Positions 50,801 through 64,000 of a DNA stretch of 64,000 nt are shown here, piece after piece. The DNA is from Cruorifilaria tuberocauda (taxonomy: Eukaryota; Nematoda; Chromadorea; Rhabditida; Onchocercidae): NCBI GenBank assembly GCA_013365365.1, contig JABVXU010000111.1, positions 62,001 through 126,000 on the forward strand. Direction: 5' to 3'. The position numbers and the translations under genes are program-made. Position 1 is the first letter of the stretch. Each line of letters begins with the position of its first letter. The notes beneath the pieces were generated by a model that saw nothing but the letters and a program-made list of their open reading frames with translations, was not told where the DNA came from and searched no databases.

Positions 50801-53800
50801 ACTAAAAATAACATATAAATATTTATGAGTAAATTTATAGATATGAATTAAAATTATGTCACATATATATAAATAATTATCGAATTTAATTGACGAATAA
50901 ATCGTTTGTAAAGAAAATGAAAAAGAAAGATATGGAGAAGTCAGAAAAAAAATAAAAGAGATAAAATGAAGAAATTAAAAAAAGTGAAATTTTTACTTGT
51001 AATAAATTGTTCGATAAGAGAAGTCTCCTTTGTTAAATTCAATTTTCTTAGGCCAGCCGCAAGCTCCTCAATTTCTTTCCCATTTAATTGCTTCTTTTTA
51101 TTAGCATTTTGTTGTTGTTGTTCCTTGGCAATGACAACAGATTTACGTGATTGTGTATTATTAAGTCCACTACCTGGGTTATCATTATTCCCACCTCCTG
51201 TTATTGTTGTTCCATGTTGCATACCACCAATGATACCCACGGATCCATCCATTTGAAGTAACGACGATACTGGTGAATTTCTTGCAACATTACTACCACT
51301 ACTATTACTACCACCAGATTTCTTCAAATGCTGCTTGGAAGCGCTTGTTTGAGATTGAGATTGATGATGGTGTTGATGATGATTATGATGATTAGAGGGA
51401 GATATAGTTTCACTCAGATGAACATGCCGACTTGATGTTGAATTTGGGGATTTAGTCGACGTCTGAATATATAAATGATAAGCAAAAAAAATGGAAATGA
51501 AATAATCCAAAAAATCTCCAGGAATAATTTTTTTTCCATTTCTATTATATTTATAAAATTCTGTAATTATAGCTTTCATGTTAAATTATTCTAACTCTAA
51601 TAATTTTAATGATGAGATAATAATTTCATTCAAAAATATAACCTCAAAGAGACCGATATGTCGTTATAAATTAAGTATAACAGAATCATCAATAGCTGCA
51701 CAGGTAATAAAAAGAAGGAAAAAACGAAATTGAACTAATAACAACATGCGTAAAAAAATATATAATAGCGATGATAACGGTGATGATGATGACGTTGTTA
51801 AAAAATTTAGATTAATAAAAGACATATTAATCGTTTACAATTAACTACAATTTTGTAATCATAGTCGTGAGATATCAATGGTATTTATCGTTACCGTTTT
51901 TTCACCTATCATTAGCTATTGTCAACACATTTTTCTTTTTAACTTACACCACAGGCAGCAATGTTACATAAAACTTGGGTATATCCATATAAATAATGGG
52001 ACTTATTTAGGAAGATATGATATTGAAACAACTTCAATCTGTTCATGTTCACAAAATAATAATTCGTAGATCTTTGAAATTATTGGGTTGAAAAGCTGTA
52101 GATAAAGAAAATAGGAAAAACTTTCATTTATAATTTATCGATGAAATAATTTTCAAAAGATCAAATCGTTTCGATAGATAAATTGTATAATAATAAATAA
52201 ATTCATTTATGAACTGAATAATTGATGAAGCAAACTTAACTTTAAAATAAACTGTGTAAATTCCAAATTGAAAAATTAAAATAAATATTTTACCTGAGAT
52301 GATGCTATCGATTCACTACTTAAGGCGCTATCGGTACGCTGTAATGATATCAATGCTTGTACTCCTCCTGTAACCGCCATATCGATTAATAAATTATTAC
52401 TATCAGTACTGTTGCGCGTACATCCATTCAATGTATTCGCACATTTGCCTGATTCCATTGTATTATGATTATTATTTTCTGAAATATAAATATGATTATG
52501 ATACGACCGAAATATAGATATAAAAATAAAGCATCAATCACAACTATGATTAATAATATAAATGAGATAATAAATTAATTTATGACGATGACGTGTCGTC
52601 AGATAAGGAAACATAAAACGGGTGAAGAAGATTATTAATGACAGTTTCGCTCTTCAATTTTGTCTCTTTTTCTCTTCTTTTTGCAAATATTTCCTCTTCA
52701 TTTTTTCTTCTCAAAAAGATTTTTACTTTTTTATCTGATGAATAAATCAATAATTCATTGATTCTTGAATTTTTTTTACTGATTCTGAATAGTGAACCAT
52801 AATTATATTCTAAAATTTTCGATAAGTAATCAACTGACTGATCTATTGAACTGTAATAATTAGCAACTAAAAACTAGCAGTAATAATAATGATAATATGA
52901 CAATAAAAAAGTTATTAAAAAAATTTTACCACATAGTATTATCGTGATATAATTTCTAATTTTGAATAAATTCTTTGTGAATAGTAAAAAAAGAAAGTTT
53001 ATTATAAAATGAATGGTGCAAGTATTTTGATGAAAAGTTATATAAATGAATGGAGTATTATGAATGTTAACGAAAAACATACAAATAATCTACAAATAAT
53101 CGAGCGATATTTATGAATATCGTTCAAAGAACAAAATTCAGCTTTAATTAACTCCAACAGCAAATTTAACCAATTTATAAAATAAATCTGACTTTCTGTG
53201 AAATTCAAAAAATTAGAATAATTCCATTAATTAAAATTGTCATTAAAAATTGACATACCCTCACTCAGCTTTTTAACAGTATCTTTTTTTAACTGCTTTC
53301 CACCGGCAGTTTGATTCGGTTTCGTATTCGTTGAATTTTCGTCATTACCTCTGAGTCCTGTATGCATAATTATTTTCTTCATATTTATTTATTTGCACCA
53401 TTTTCAAATAAAGTTTAAAAGTGCCAAGAAATTGATTTTATCGAGAAATAAACAAAAATATCAGCCATTATCACTGTGGAATTCAAAATCTTGCATTAGT
53501 TTGAATAAAAGAATAAAAAAAACTAAGAATAATTAATCATCAGGAAAATGAATCTAATTCGTTGCAAGTTAATTAATTCGCAAACGCTATTTTAATGTTG
53601 ATTTTTAATTATTTACATTGCTTATTTTTGAGTTAATTTCATTTGTTTTTAATTTTGCATACTCTAACATTGAAAATTGTTAAGCTAACAAATAGCTTCC
53701 ATTAGCATTCATGCTTTCTTCCTTCTCTTTCTTTTCACATCTTAAAAAAATCATAGTTATTTTCCATTTAAATTTAATTTAGAACATTCCGGTATTTTTT

Positions 53801-54220
53801 GATTTTCAATTTTTCCTTATATTTATAAATCTCAATTTTTATTAATAATTTCTTCTTTGCAACTTCCGATTTTTAAGAATCGATTGCTCATGATTTCAGA
53901 AGTTCTTGATATCACATCGAATGATATTATAATGAATTGCTGTAGATAGCTAATCAGTAAAAAATTATGTAAAAAAATCAATAAAGAAATATGAAAATTA
54001 AAAAATAAATATTTAAACATTTATCAAGTACTAAATTTACATCGTTAAATGTGTACTTCTCCAATTTTTCTTTTTTAAAACTTTTTTACTTATAATATTT
54101 GGTATTGGCAATGTTTGCGAACTACTTCGGTAAACGAATCTAAGACGCTTTAAATTCTTCAAATAACAATCCAAACGTATGTACACACGTACATATGCGT
54201 GTCTGTACCTGTGTATGTAA

Positions 54221-54254
<34 letters not shown>

Positions 54255-55460
54255 TGTATGTTGTGTGTATGTGGTGGTAATGTACCAGTTGGTGTCAGTG
54301 TTGTATAAACCAATCATTCCACAAAATACAGGACAAAAAACGGGACAATATCAGAGATAATTTTTAACTAAAAATCATCAAATTCTTAAAGATGAATGAA
54401 ACGATAAATAACTTCAAAATCTCGAAGTGAAAAACACTTTGAAAATAAACAGTAATTGCTCAATAGTGCTAAATCAACTTTAAATCGTATTTTAATGTAA
54501 ATCAAAAAAACATTTCTCATTTTCGTAGCACATTCTTTTATTTTTGTATGAGTAAATGCTAAATTAAGCGTAACTTAGAAATTAAATTGAAATTTTTTAT
54601 TCTAAAAATTCTGAGTGAATTTATTTACGTATATAAATGTTTTTATCTGTTTATTGAATCCCTGACTTAAATATTTATTACGTTTACTAAATTCATATAA
54701 CCAAATAATTTTTATTGGTAATATTAATGTAGTTGTGGGAAATAAATGGGGAAAGAGAAAAGGAAAAAAGGAGCATATCAAACAGTATTGTCAAAATGAT
54801 ATCATAAGTTCAATATAAATATTGATTACAGATTTAACGAAATTATATTTCATAATATGATTATCAATGTATAAATACACTAATATATATAAAATGCAAA
54901 ATAAAGAAATTATATTAATGAAAGTTCTTCTTTCAGAATACGCTTGCATCTAATTTCCATCATTTTATGGTTAAGCTTCATGTTAAATTTCAAATTTTAA
55001 TTCATATGTGACTAATATTTATTCATCAATAGCTGAAATATCTTTCGTATAATCATAACTATTTTATTAATAATATGAAATACGGTTAAGATAGTTAAGA
55101 GTTTGATTACTTTTGAAATTATTTATTTAATAAAATGTTTGTGGAAATTAGCAAATTTCAGAATACATAAACTTCAAGAATTTCTGGACGTACTCTCATA
55201 ATATATAAACTTCTGGAAGTACTATCACCTATAATATATAAATTAGATAAATCAGTATAAATGCATGTATGCACGAACATTAAAATTGCTTTAGCTATTA
55301 AAAAAAGAAAAAAGAAAATAAATGATATATTAGAAAATTTTAAAAGAAATTTACCAGGAGGACGATAAATTTGAAGTGCAGGTCGGGTTGAGGGTCTCTT
55401 GGAACGGCGTTCAGAAGGTATTATTGTAGCTGCTGTAGTTACAGTTATGTTATTTGTCAT
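47841..55460 (-). CDS. MIF4G-domain translation factor of the CTIF/MIF4GD (SLIP1) group
   Basis: Nine exons: 55460-55355, 53357-53259, 52478-52294, 51462-50997, 50441-50296, 49799-49670, 49067-48988, 48314-48207 and 47954-47841, in phase, 477 aa. The C-terminal half (about 270-470) is a small MIF4G HEAT-type domain whose end (ARKMILLLMELGASGWKLPA then YYFQHTSS) and CLIGCLLSAGYDLERQ helix match vertebrate MIF4GD and the CTIF C-terminus. These proteins link the 5' cap complex or the histone stem-loop-binding protein to eIF3/eIF4 and promote translation. Residues 1-265 are low-complexity: a basic KRPSTRPALQIYRPPG patch, Ser/Asn-rich stretches, a His/Gln-rich run and QQQQ. A long N-terminus favours CTIF; whether the worm protein serves capped mRNA or histone mRNA cannot be decided here. 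GTATTTTAG ending near 55525 may be a 5' UTR or trans-splice acceptor. Confidence 0.85.
48428..48538 (-). other. Open block with splice-like ends inside MIF4G intron 7
   Basis: On the minus strand TTATTAG at the upstream end and a strong donor GTAAGG at the downstream end flank an open frame reading KYAMNLVNNYLSEHSDFSIN and then Ser/Glu-rich sequence. Inclusion from exon 7 (phase 0) would break the frame, and the homologous vertebrate sequence joins exon 7 directly to exon 8. It may be an alternative or poison exon, or chance. Confidence 0.25.
54229..54254. repeat. (GT)13 microsatellite
   Basis: Perfect GT dinucleotide run within a wider GT-rich patch (about 54200-54290) in intron 1 of the MIF4G gene. 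Confidence 0.95.
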
Positions 55461-56727
55461 TACTTTATCGTTTAATTATTTTTTCCTTTCTTCCAATTTT
55501 CCTGATACTACCAGCCTTCCGCCCTAAAATACGAACCAAAATTAATTAATGCTAATTATATGCCTTTTCGAAATAACTAATTGAAATTATCGCAAAAATC
55601 ACGTAATCAGTGAATGGAAAACAATAACTATTAAATACATATAAATGACTTTAATTACCAATATATATATATTGCAAAGCAGACGTTGCTCCACGGCTAA
55701 ATCTCTTCAGAAAGAAAAACTGCAAATCATTTTTTTTCTTCTCCCTCCTTTCCTTTTTTATTCTCTTTAAGAACCATCCTTTTCAGTTAAATATAATTTA
55801 AATCGCAATTTGAATTATTCTTTTTAAATATAACTCAAATTACAGTTTCTTCCTCTCCAGTCTATTTGTTCTATATATTCGTCTTCTCTTATAACTTAAA
55901 ATTCTTTATATAAAATTTGATCATATCAAAATTTTTTTGCTTCACACCTACATTATCATCTTTTTCTTTTTTATTTTTCACCAATAGCAATAAATAGTCG
56001 TTCATTCTTTTATCTGCCATATTTTCAGTTGATGATATCAATAATTGTCATCATTCTACCATTATCATTATTATCATCGTTAGCAACGGCTGACACAATG
56101 GCGTTGAAAAAAGAAGAAAGCTAAGTGATACGACGAATAGGAAAGAAAAACTGTGGCAATGAACCTAAGAAAACATAAATTATTTGATTAAAATTCTAAA
56201 ATATGCAAATTATTTGTAAAGAAGCGGAAAAAAAAGGAAAGAAATCAACAATTTGATAACAATCGTTCCTATTTTTCTCTTTTTTTCAGCAGAAATCAAC
56301 ATATAACTGCTTTTCATATCTTTTGCTTTATCAATAGAATATTTTTTAGTTTTAAGATGATCTAGATAAGATTGAATGAAACGAATGATAAGAAGAAAAC
56401 CTATCATCCAAGAAATTTTCTGAAAATAAAATTTACCGTATCAAGAAACTTTTCGTAAAATAAATATTTGCCATATTAAGGAATTTGCTTTTTTTTATTT
56501 TTGAAAAATTTTAAATAAAAGTGGAAGAAATTGAGGGCAAGAAATGAATAGAAATTAAATTTACAACTTAAAATAAACAGAGATTAAGTGAAACAATCGA
56601 GAATTGACATAACTTGTTAGTAATGAAGCAAAAATTGAAGTTACTTATATAACATAAATATAATCCTAAATAAATCCTTTCAGAATATCATTTGACTAAA
56701 TTAGCATACTCATAAAAATTAAAACAC

Positions 56728-56754
56728 ATTATTATTATTATTATTATTATTATT
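56728..56754. repeat. (ATT)9 microsatellite
   Basis: Perfect trinucleotide run in the upstream flank of the MIF4G gene. Confidence 0.95.
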
Positions 56755-59727
56755 ACCTTTTTTGGTTCCGTATAATATTCGATCAAAAATATTTAATCGT
56801 AAACTTTCGTTCCTATTGTGGGCTTACTTTTAGAAGAAATACAATTATACAGTAGCATTCTTGTTGAACAGTACGAAATGAAGTATTTTCACTTTAACTT
56901 TCACTTAACATAACCACTTGAAAAACTCATCCATTAGAAATACTAAAAAATGTTTACCAAGAGCAAAAAATATGACGTGAATAAAAACAAAAGGACTAAT
57001 ACTCATTGCTATTACTGTAACCTTTCCATAATATTAAATCGAAAAATTCCAGGTATATGTTTCGCTTCTTTATTCGAAAAAAAAAAATGCCAAAATTATG
57101 CGCATGAAGTATTACGACATCATCATCAATCGTTGTCGCTATATTCAACCAGTTATCAACCAAAGTTATCACCAATATCAGTTTGATATCTAAAGACTTT
57201 TTCTCCCAATATGATCTCTTCCATTTGTTGTAGCATTAAGATAAAATTATGTTTAGGAGTCGAACGAAAAGAGAAAAGTATAAGAATCAAAATAATATTG
57301 AGAATTATTTGACTTCTAATGATTATTATAACCAAGTATTTTGATGAAAATATTATAGATAGTTTGATGAATGAACAAATTTCTAGCAATCATTTAATAC
57401 AATCAATCACTAAGTTCGACAACAAGTTTTCAAAACAGTTTAAAAATATGAATTTTTATCCCTCTTGATTATCTTGATAGTTTTTTGTTTTTCTTTTAGA
57501 CATAGGAGAATTCTTTCGATATATCATTATATATCAGTGGAAAAAATGTTGCTGATAGAATAAAATAGTAATCATAAAGATAATTCAATGATTATTATCC
57601 TTGATCAAAAATAAAATTCCGAGACTTATCGATCGAAATATCAGGGCAGATTATGTAAATTAACATGTAGATAAGAAACAACGATAATAGGCGATATAAT
57701 GAGCACGATAATGAAAGTTTCAACTTATGAAGAATAATTTCTAAGCGAGAAAGGAAATAAAGAGAATTGATAAAATAACTATAAATCACAATGTAAACAA
57801 ATTCAAATAAAATAAACATTAATTGCAAACATAAAACAAAAATCAAGTAAAATACAATAAACTGATTATGATCACTCAGCATTATAATAACGATAATGGG
57901 ATTATAAAAGAAATATCTCATGATAAAATAGCACAATTAATTTACAAATAATCAAACATCTAATCCGTAATTGACCGATAGCTTCTAAATATTCTTTCAA
58001 AATTCATTCTCTGCAAATTCAAATTAAAATAATTCCGATAACACAACTTAATATATCTTCTTTTCAATAAATCTTCTATAAGTTATTAAATGTTTATCGT
58101 CTATCAAAAATAAAACCTGATATCCTGATGATCTTAAATGAATGGCCCCGAAAATTCTAAAAAAAAGAGAAACTAAAGAAATTCAATTGAAAAAGGAGAA
58201 TGGTGAATTTATAGAAATATAAGTGATGAGTACTAAATGAAATAAAAAGAAATAAAAAATGATGGAGATCAAATCAAGCGAAATTAAATTTTGTTATATG
58301 ATACCACGCAACTAAAAAAGAAATGTTTAGATAATAAAATAACTTGCAACCTGGAAATTTTATCAAAAGCAAAAATCATAGAAATCACTAATCATATTAT
58401 GAAAATCAAATTATTTTCCGCTGAATTTCTTCAAAAAGCAAAAAATTTAGTAAAGGAGAAGAGTGCAGGCTAAAGGTAAGGAGAAAAAATGAAAATGCTG
58501 ATAAAATTCAAATCATTTCTCGAAATCAATTTTCACTTTTACAATTTTCACTTCCTTTGTCTTTTCCACCCTTCTCCTCCTCAACCAACTTCTCCCTTTC
58601 TTTCCTCTTCATCTTTCATTGCTGTTGAAAATTCGAAAATTTTCAAATTTCACATTGGTTCAATGCACCTCATAGTTTGAAATGAAATTTCATTGGTACT
58701 ACCATTCACAATATATATATATACAAATAATGATAATATTGATTATGGAAAGAATATTTCTAACAGCAAAATATCCGATCTAAAAATAAATTTTGAAGGT
58801 AAAAATAATTGATCAATTGTATAGTAACAAAATAAAAACTTCATAACAACATTTTTAAAATATTCTTCCGCAATATTTTCCTTTAAATAAATGCACGGAT
58901 AATAACTAAATTATAAGTTATAAAACAGCTTGAAAATAACAGAAATTTAAAATTTTAAAAATGAAAAAAAAAGACCAGTTAATTTAATATATCATATTCC
59001 TTGAAATGGATGTAATGAACTCTCAACAATACCATTACATCCATCCATTTTAACTTCAACAAACTTTAACTTTTGACTTAAACTATAATAATCTTTCATT
59101 GGAAGAAGAAATTACTGCAGGGCGTTTCTAAACGAAATTATATCGACAAGAAATTTCACAACTCTTTAAAATAATTTAGAAATTGTCAAGATTAAAGTTA
59201 ACAAAACGTATGCTTAACTTTTTTATGATATCGTATGAATTAAATTTCATTAAACAGAATAGAAAAAATAATTTAATGGGACAATAGAATATTCAATGCA
59301 GCAAATTAATTATTCTGTATGAAGTACCATCTGATCTGAAGTAAAATACGATGGTTTTGAATAAAATGAGCTTTAGCACCAAAAAAAGAAGTCTATAAAT
59401 TCTTGTCAACATAATTACAATTTAGCCTATACAGAATAAATCGTATTTTTGAAAGTTAAACATAATTTTTGTTTTGAATAAGTGATATAGGAAATTACTG
59501 AACTACTATTTTTCATAATAAAATTAAACAAATTCAATAATTAAAACTTCAAAACTTCGGAAAGCAAAATTTTTTAAATTATTTATTTATTTTTTATTCT
59601 TTTCAAAACTATTTATTCTACAGTTGCTATCACAAAAATTTAAGTGTTTGCATTTCCGCAAAAAAAATTAATGAGTCTATTTCTAATTTCAGCTGATTTT
59701 CATTGCTGGAATGCAGGAATTATTGTC

Positions 59728-59749
59728 TAATAATAATAATAATAAATAG
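59728..59749. repeat. AAT-type microsatellite
   Basis: Short run of TAA/AAT units in gene-free DNA. Confidence 0.8.
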
Positions 59750-60598
59750 TAAACAGAATTTTTATGCACACATTTTTACACTATTCGACTAATAATTTTT
59801 GTTTTGAATTTGAAATGATTTTCTCTAACACATATGTTGTACAAACGTCAGGAAAAATGTGCACTTAAACTGAAATTTTAACTCAAAAATTTTAATGCAT
59901 TCAGTATTTTAGCAATTTTATTTACGAGATACATTTTTAAAACTATAAATTTGATATTTTTTTATTTCTTGAACTTTTTTTTGATCATTTCTTCTTTGCT
60001 CGACAGTGGCAACTTATTTAAGCTATTTTTCCACTGATATGAATAATTCATGAGAAGATGATCTGAAATGAAGGTTAAAATTTAGCACTTCCTAAACTAT
60101 ATCTACATGTGTCTTGAGTTTGTGTAGTTTTAAAATTGAAAAGTTAAAAACAAAAATGAACAGCTGTTTGAATGATTCCATAAACAAAAAAAGGTAAGAA
60201 TGATTTTTAAAAGTAGAATAAACTTGAAATCAGTCATCGAAAATATATCAATTCAGAAAAGAGAAAGAGCGGGAAAAAGTTTTGTCGAAAGGTGGACAAT
60301 CAATATCGATTAAGTCAGAGTAATATGAGATAAAATATTTTTTTTCTAAAAAATAAAAAAGATATTTGGAATCGAAGAATGGAAATTTGTAGAAAAGCAT
60401 AAAAATTAAATAAGTTTGATAGGAATTTCCAAGAAATTTTTGACACAATTATTTCTAAATCTTTCACTTATAAATAAATATCATTCAACCGTGGAATGAA
60501 TGAAGTTTGAAGTATGAATAATCATTAATTATCCAAAAAAGTAATAAAACTCAGTAAGAGTTAAATTATAAAACAAAATATTGCGGTGCTAAATAAGT

Positions 60599-60616
60599 GA
60601 GAGAGAGAGAGAGAGA
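60599..60616. repeat. (GA)9 microsatellite
   Basis: Perfect GA run within a purine-rich patch reaching about 60655. Confidence 0.9.
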
Positions 60617-62623
60617 TAAAGAAGAGAGATGAAGCAAGAAAAGAAGAAAAATGATAATCGTATCGATAACAAATGGATTATTTAATCGAATTTATGAAGA
60701 AAAATTGCTGAAATTTTACGATAAAATGAATAAAAATTTTAGAAAAGCAGCAGAAAAATTGCGCCAACGAAACGATTTGAATGAGAAGATGGATGAAAGA
60801 GAAATATTAAGATGAAATTGTTTGATTTAAAATGCTAGTGAATTAAATCAATGAAGTGATAACGGAATGTTGATAGATAAGATTTGGCAGACGTAAGAAA
60901 TAGTAATAACTGTTCGAATAGAATGAAAACTATAATTTGCTGCAAATTAAATGCATTTAATGTGTTTAATTATCATGAATTACCAATTTGTTTTTCTTTG
61001 TTGAGTAAAAAGAAATCCTGAGAACAAAAAAAAAAGAGAAAAATAATTCCCGTTTAAGCTTGATTTAAATGATCATTCATCAATTGAAATTATGAAGTCA
61101 TAAATGAAATAATTTAATTTTGTTTGAATTTTAAGAACAGATAAGATAAGTAGGGCTAGAAGAGAAGAGATAAATAGAAAAGATTGCATATTTTGTAGGA
61201 ATTTGAGGAAGTTGCTGTTACTCGACAGTTGGCATATATCATATATATATATATTGTTCACAGACAAATTATTGATTAGTGGGAGTGGTTCGTTATTAAC
61301 AATTGATAACGTTGATAATTAAATGGTGCACACAACTATTTTGATAAATTAAACCTTATCAGTGGCATTAGTAACTGAAATTGTACGATTATTTATTATC
61401 ATTAATGATAATAAGGTAGCATTCCTGAAAGTGTTCTATATTTCATTGAAATATTTTTATGAAACTGAAGGATTTCATACGAAAAAACAAAAAAAAATTT
61501 GAAATTTATTTAATATGATAACTAATATTTTTATCAAATTAAATTAAATTATGAGTAAGACTTAGACATATATGATTTTCACATTAAATTTAAGAATGCA
61601 ATAAATAATTCATACCTAATGGTTTCTTTTTTCATTCAGTCGAAGTTGATCTTTTTGATATAACACAGGAAAGAACAGAATATAATATAAAGAGAAAATA
61701 AATGGCAAAAATCTCATTTGGATAACTATACATTAGAATTTATTCGATAATGCACTTCAGTGATAAGCATCATAAAAATGTTATCAGTTACTGTAATTAA
61801 TCAGCAATGTTTCATCGGAATAGTTCGTTCAATATGAATCAATTCCAATGCATACCTCCTCATCGACAAGGAATTTCTTCGTTGTGGAAGTTGGAAGTGA
61901 AAAGAAAAAGAAGAATTAAAAGAACGTAAGCAGCGCAAACGAGAACGACAATTATCAATTGAGTTTAGGATTGGTCACAGGATCATAATTCTAATGATGA
62001 TGATGATAATCCTGATGACGACGACATTACTGACATCGGATGCCACACGTTTTATATTTGTGTCATAACAATAGTCCTTGTTATTCCTTATCCTTATCAA
62101 CTATTATCACTATCATTATCATATTATTGCAACATATTTCTCTCCTCATTGCGACATTTATTATCTTCCGCATTAATATCACCGGTAATGCGAACAACTT
62201 TACTGCTTTATCATAATTAATATCACCATTTTTATCATCTATCATTTTCATTTCTGAAATTACCCATGGTATTACTATCATTATTATTGCTATAAACTAC
62301 TATTATCATTATCATCAACAACAACAACAACGATATCAATTTTACCCAAATCTTAACGGAGAAAGGGATGAAGGAAAGTGATAAATAGGAATGAGAAAAT
62401 AACAAAGAACATGTAACTGGGATGAAAAAACAGAGAGAGAAAATGAATGAGAAAGGAGAGGAAGGAGAAAAAGAAAGGAAAAGAAGTAAAGTTACTACTA
62501 TTTCCATCTCGTCAACTTTCACACAACCCCAAATGAGTCAGCACTTCTCAACTGTCTCATTGACAGTGATATCACAATCCCAATTACCGCCACAGCTGTC
62601 TTCCTCATCATTATCATCACTTA

Positions 62624-62656
62624 TCATTATCAGTTTTGCTGATAAACTGATAATGA
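62624..62656. repeat. Perfect 13-bp inverted repeat with 7-nt loop
   Basis: TCATTATCAGTTT at 62624-62636 is exactly complementary, in reverse, to AAACTGATAATGA at 62644-62656; the spacer is TGCTGAT. It can form a stem-loop on either strand. Confidence 0.85.
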
Positions 62657-62837
62657 CAGACACTATGCAATCACTTCTCATTTCATTCGATGAGACCATT
62701 CAATTTGAATTGAGAATTAAGAAATGATTGAGGCGATAGTATAAAACAGAGCAATCATAATCAACTGTAAACACTCCCCCAAACAGACCGGAGGAATTCT
62801 CTCACGACTATGATGCTGGCAAGGGCAACGCAAACTG

Positions 62838-62900
62838 ACATACACACATACATACACATACACATACACATACACGTATAACACATACGTATATATGCAG
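62838..62900. repeat. CA/TACACA-type microsatellite
   Basis: Imperfect repeat of ACATAC and ACACAT units. The three overlapping minus-strand open frames across it (Tyr-Val, Cys-Met and Val-Cys rich) are products of the repeat and not genes. Confidence 0.85.
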
Positions 62901-64000
62901 AAGTGAACAGACACATTGAAATAGACGATGCTGGTTGTTTATTTTCCGGTGACAAAAATTCACTGACTTCAGCAACGACACTGTTGATGATATCACTACG
63001 ATCTCTAATCGGTGTTTGATGCGTAAGTAGTGAGGACAGTGTTTATTCTTCGTAAGTGATCTGAATGGGAATTAAGAATTGCTTGATGCTTTTAGATGAT
63101 GTAAGTGGGATCATAAATTGCTCGAACTTTTCGGAAGGAAATCTATATTCTTATCCATCATTGACCAGGAGATATCATCTACTGTGTGTTATCCTATCCT
63201 GATAATATTAGTCATCACTAACGTTCAGAATTCTATAATATGGCGAAATTTCCAAATAAATATTAATGATTTTCCAAAAAAAGCGATTTATTAAACTGTT
63301 AAGTGGGAAGATTCATTATTACCCAAATGTTAACAAAATCTAAAACTGTGAATAATGAATCATGAAAATATGGATCATAGTTTACGATGTATGTATCTAA
63401 AGATACTGTAACCTATAAAATGATATTAGGGAATCATGAAAATCGAATTTCATTTAATACAATCAGTATTTGAGTTTGAAGATGAGTTTACAATTGTAGC
63501 GCATTCAATCAATCTTTCCTTACTTTTTTATTCATTTACTTATTTTCTCGAATGCTTCATTATTGCTATACATTTCATTGATTTGATTGAGTGTGCAATT
63601 CATGAGTGCAAATATTTCTGTAATCATTATGGCTAGAATCGAAGTCAAGAGCTCAGCATCATTATGGAATTACGAAATTGTTTAGTAAGAACAAGAAATG
63701 ATTTGCAAGCAAATCAGATTAATTCTTATCTGAATGAGATAAGTTTTAGATGAATGTGTAAGAATTTTTTCAATGAAATAGAAGGAATGACTTATGGTTA
63801 ATGTGGCAAATCATTTCGTTTGATAAAAGTCTAATTGTCATAGTGAATTATCAACACTGATATGATTTGCAACGATGAAATGTGCGCTAATATTTCATCG
63901 CTTCTTCACTCATTTCTCTTCTCCTATCGTTGTTTATTTACTAAGAACAAATATGATGATTTAGGCAATTTAAATTCAAAATTTTATATTTGTACAAATT

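Larger units (their letters stand above)
55461..64000. other. Gene-poor right end of the window
   Basis: About 8.5 kb upstream of the MIF4G gene. It holds several simple repeats (listed separately), a perfect 13-bp inverted repeat, and many short open frames without family features or splice partners. The promoter and possible non-coding 5' exons of the MIF4G gene must lie in its left part. I see no protein gene or RNA gene that I could defend. Confidence 0.45.

Noticed and set aside
56950..57186. 78-codon plus-strand frame upstream of the MIF4G gene
   Set aside because: Low-complexity Lys/Asn start and no recognisable domain or splice partners.
62235..62727. Overlapping frames on both strands, Ser/Thr/Glu-rich
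   Set aside because: Generated by purine-rich and simple-repeat DNA; neither shows a domain or splice context.
1..64000. tRNA, rRNA, transposon termini, CRISPR-like arrays
   Set aside because: Looked for B-box-like motifs, transposase/reverse-transcriptase signatures and spaced direct repeats by eye and found none; a tRNAscan, Rfam or repeat-library search would be the decisive test.

Overview
This is eukaryotic DNA, very AT-rich, with multi-exon genes whose introns mostly run from about 100 nt to 1 kb and end in nematode-type acceptors (TTTCAG or TTTTAG). The protein set (ACR-16-type acetylcholine receptor, ShK-domain secreted protein, spastin without a membrane hairpin) points to a nematode, most likely a filarial or other spirurine species. 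That placement is inference from composition and gene style. I saw no bacterial, viral or plasmid features and no CRISPR array, and I could not recognise any tRNA or rRNA gene by eye.

Layout, left to right: the 3' end of an unidentified gene (+, ends 239); SRP14 (+, 1606-2612); an unrecognised secreted-protein gene (-, 5074-3834); acr-16, 12 exons giving 504 aa (-, 13287-7227); an 8-kb stretch with no recognisable gene; a secreted protein with a threonine-rich linker and two ShK domains (+, 21284-23705); a divergent Chk1-like protein kinase with altered catalytic motifs (+, 25354-27998); a tail-anchored PDZ protein resembling SYNJ2BP but with a long N-terminal extension (+, 29336-35251); the CCA-adding tRNA nucleotidyltransferase (+, 36428-40209); spastin/spas-1 (-, 46265-41230); a MIF4G-domain protein of the CTIF/MIF4GD group (-, 55460-47841); and about 8.5 kb of gene-poor, repeat-dotted DNA to the right edge.

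Exon boundaries were assembled by eye from GT/AG sites, reading-phase continuity and family homology. For SRP14, acr-16, the ShK protein, the kinase, the PDZ protein, the CCA enzyme, spastin and the MIF4G protein, all exons join in phase to a single open reading frame, which is strong internal support. The exception is the secreted-protein gene at 3834-5074, where one junction does not keep phase. The genes do not form one pathway: they cover protein targeting (SRP14), tRNA maturation, translation, cholinergic signalling, microtubule severing, probable outer-membrane scaffolding and secretion.

The most notable items are the motif-altered kinase, the in-phase microexons of the PDZ protein, an unexplained block in its first intron that is open on both strands, the overlapping upstream ORF on the CCA enzyme, a coding microsatellite that builds a mucin-like linker between cysteine domains, and the unresolved secreted-protein gene with a near-identical 31-bp repeat of its C-terminal coding region.
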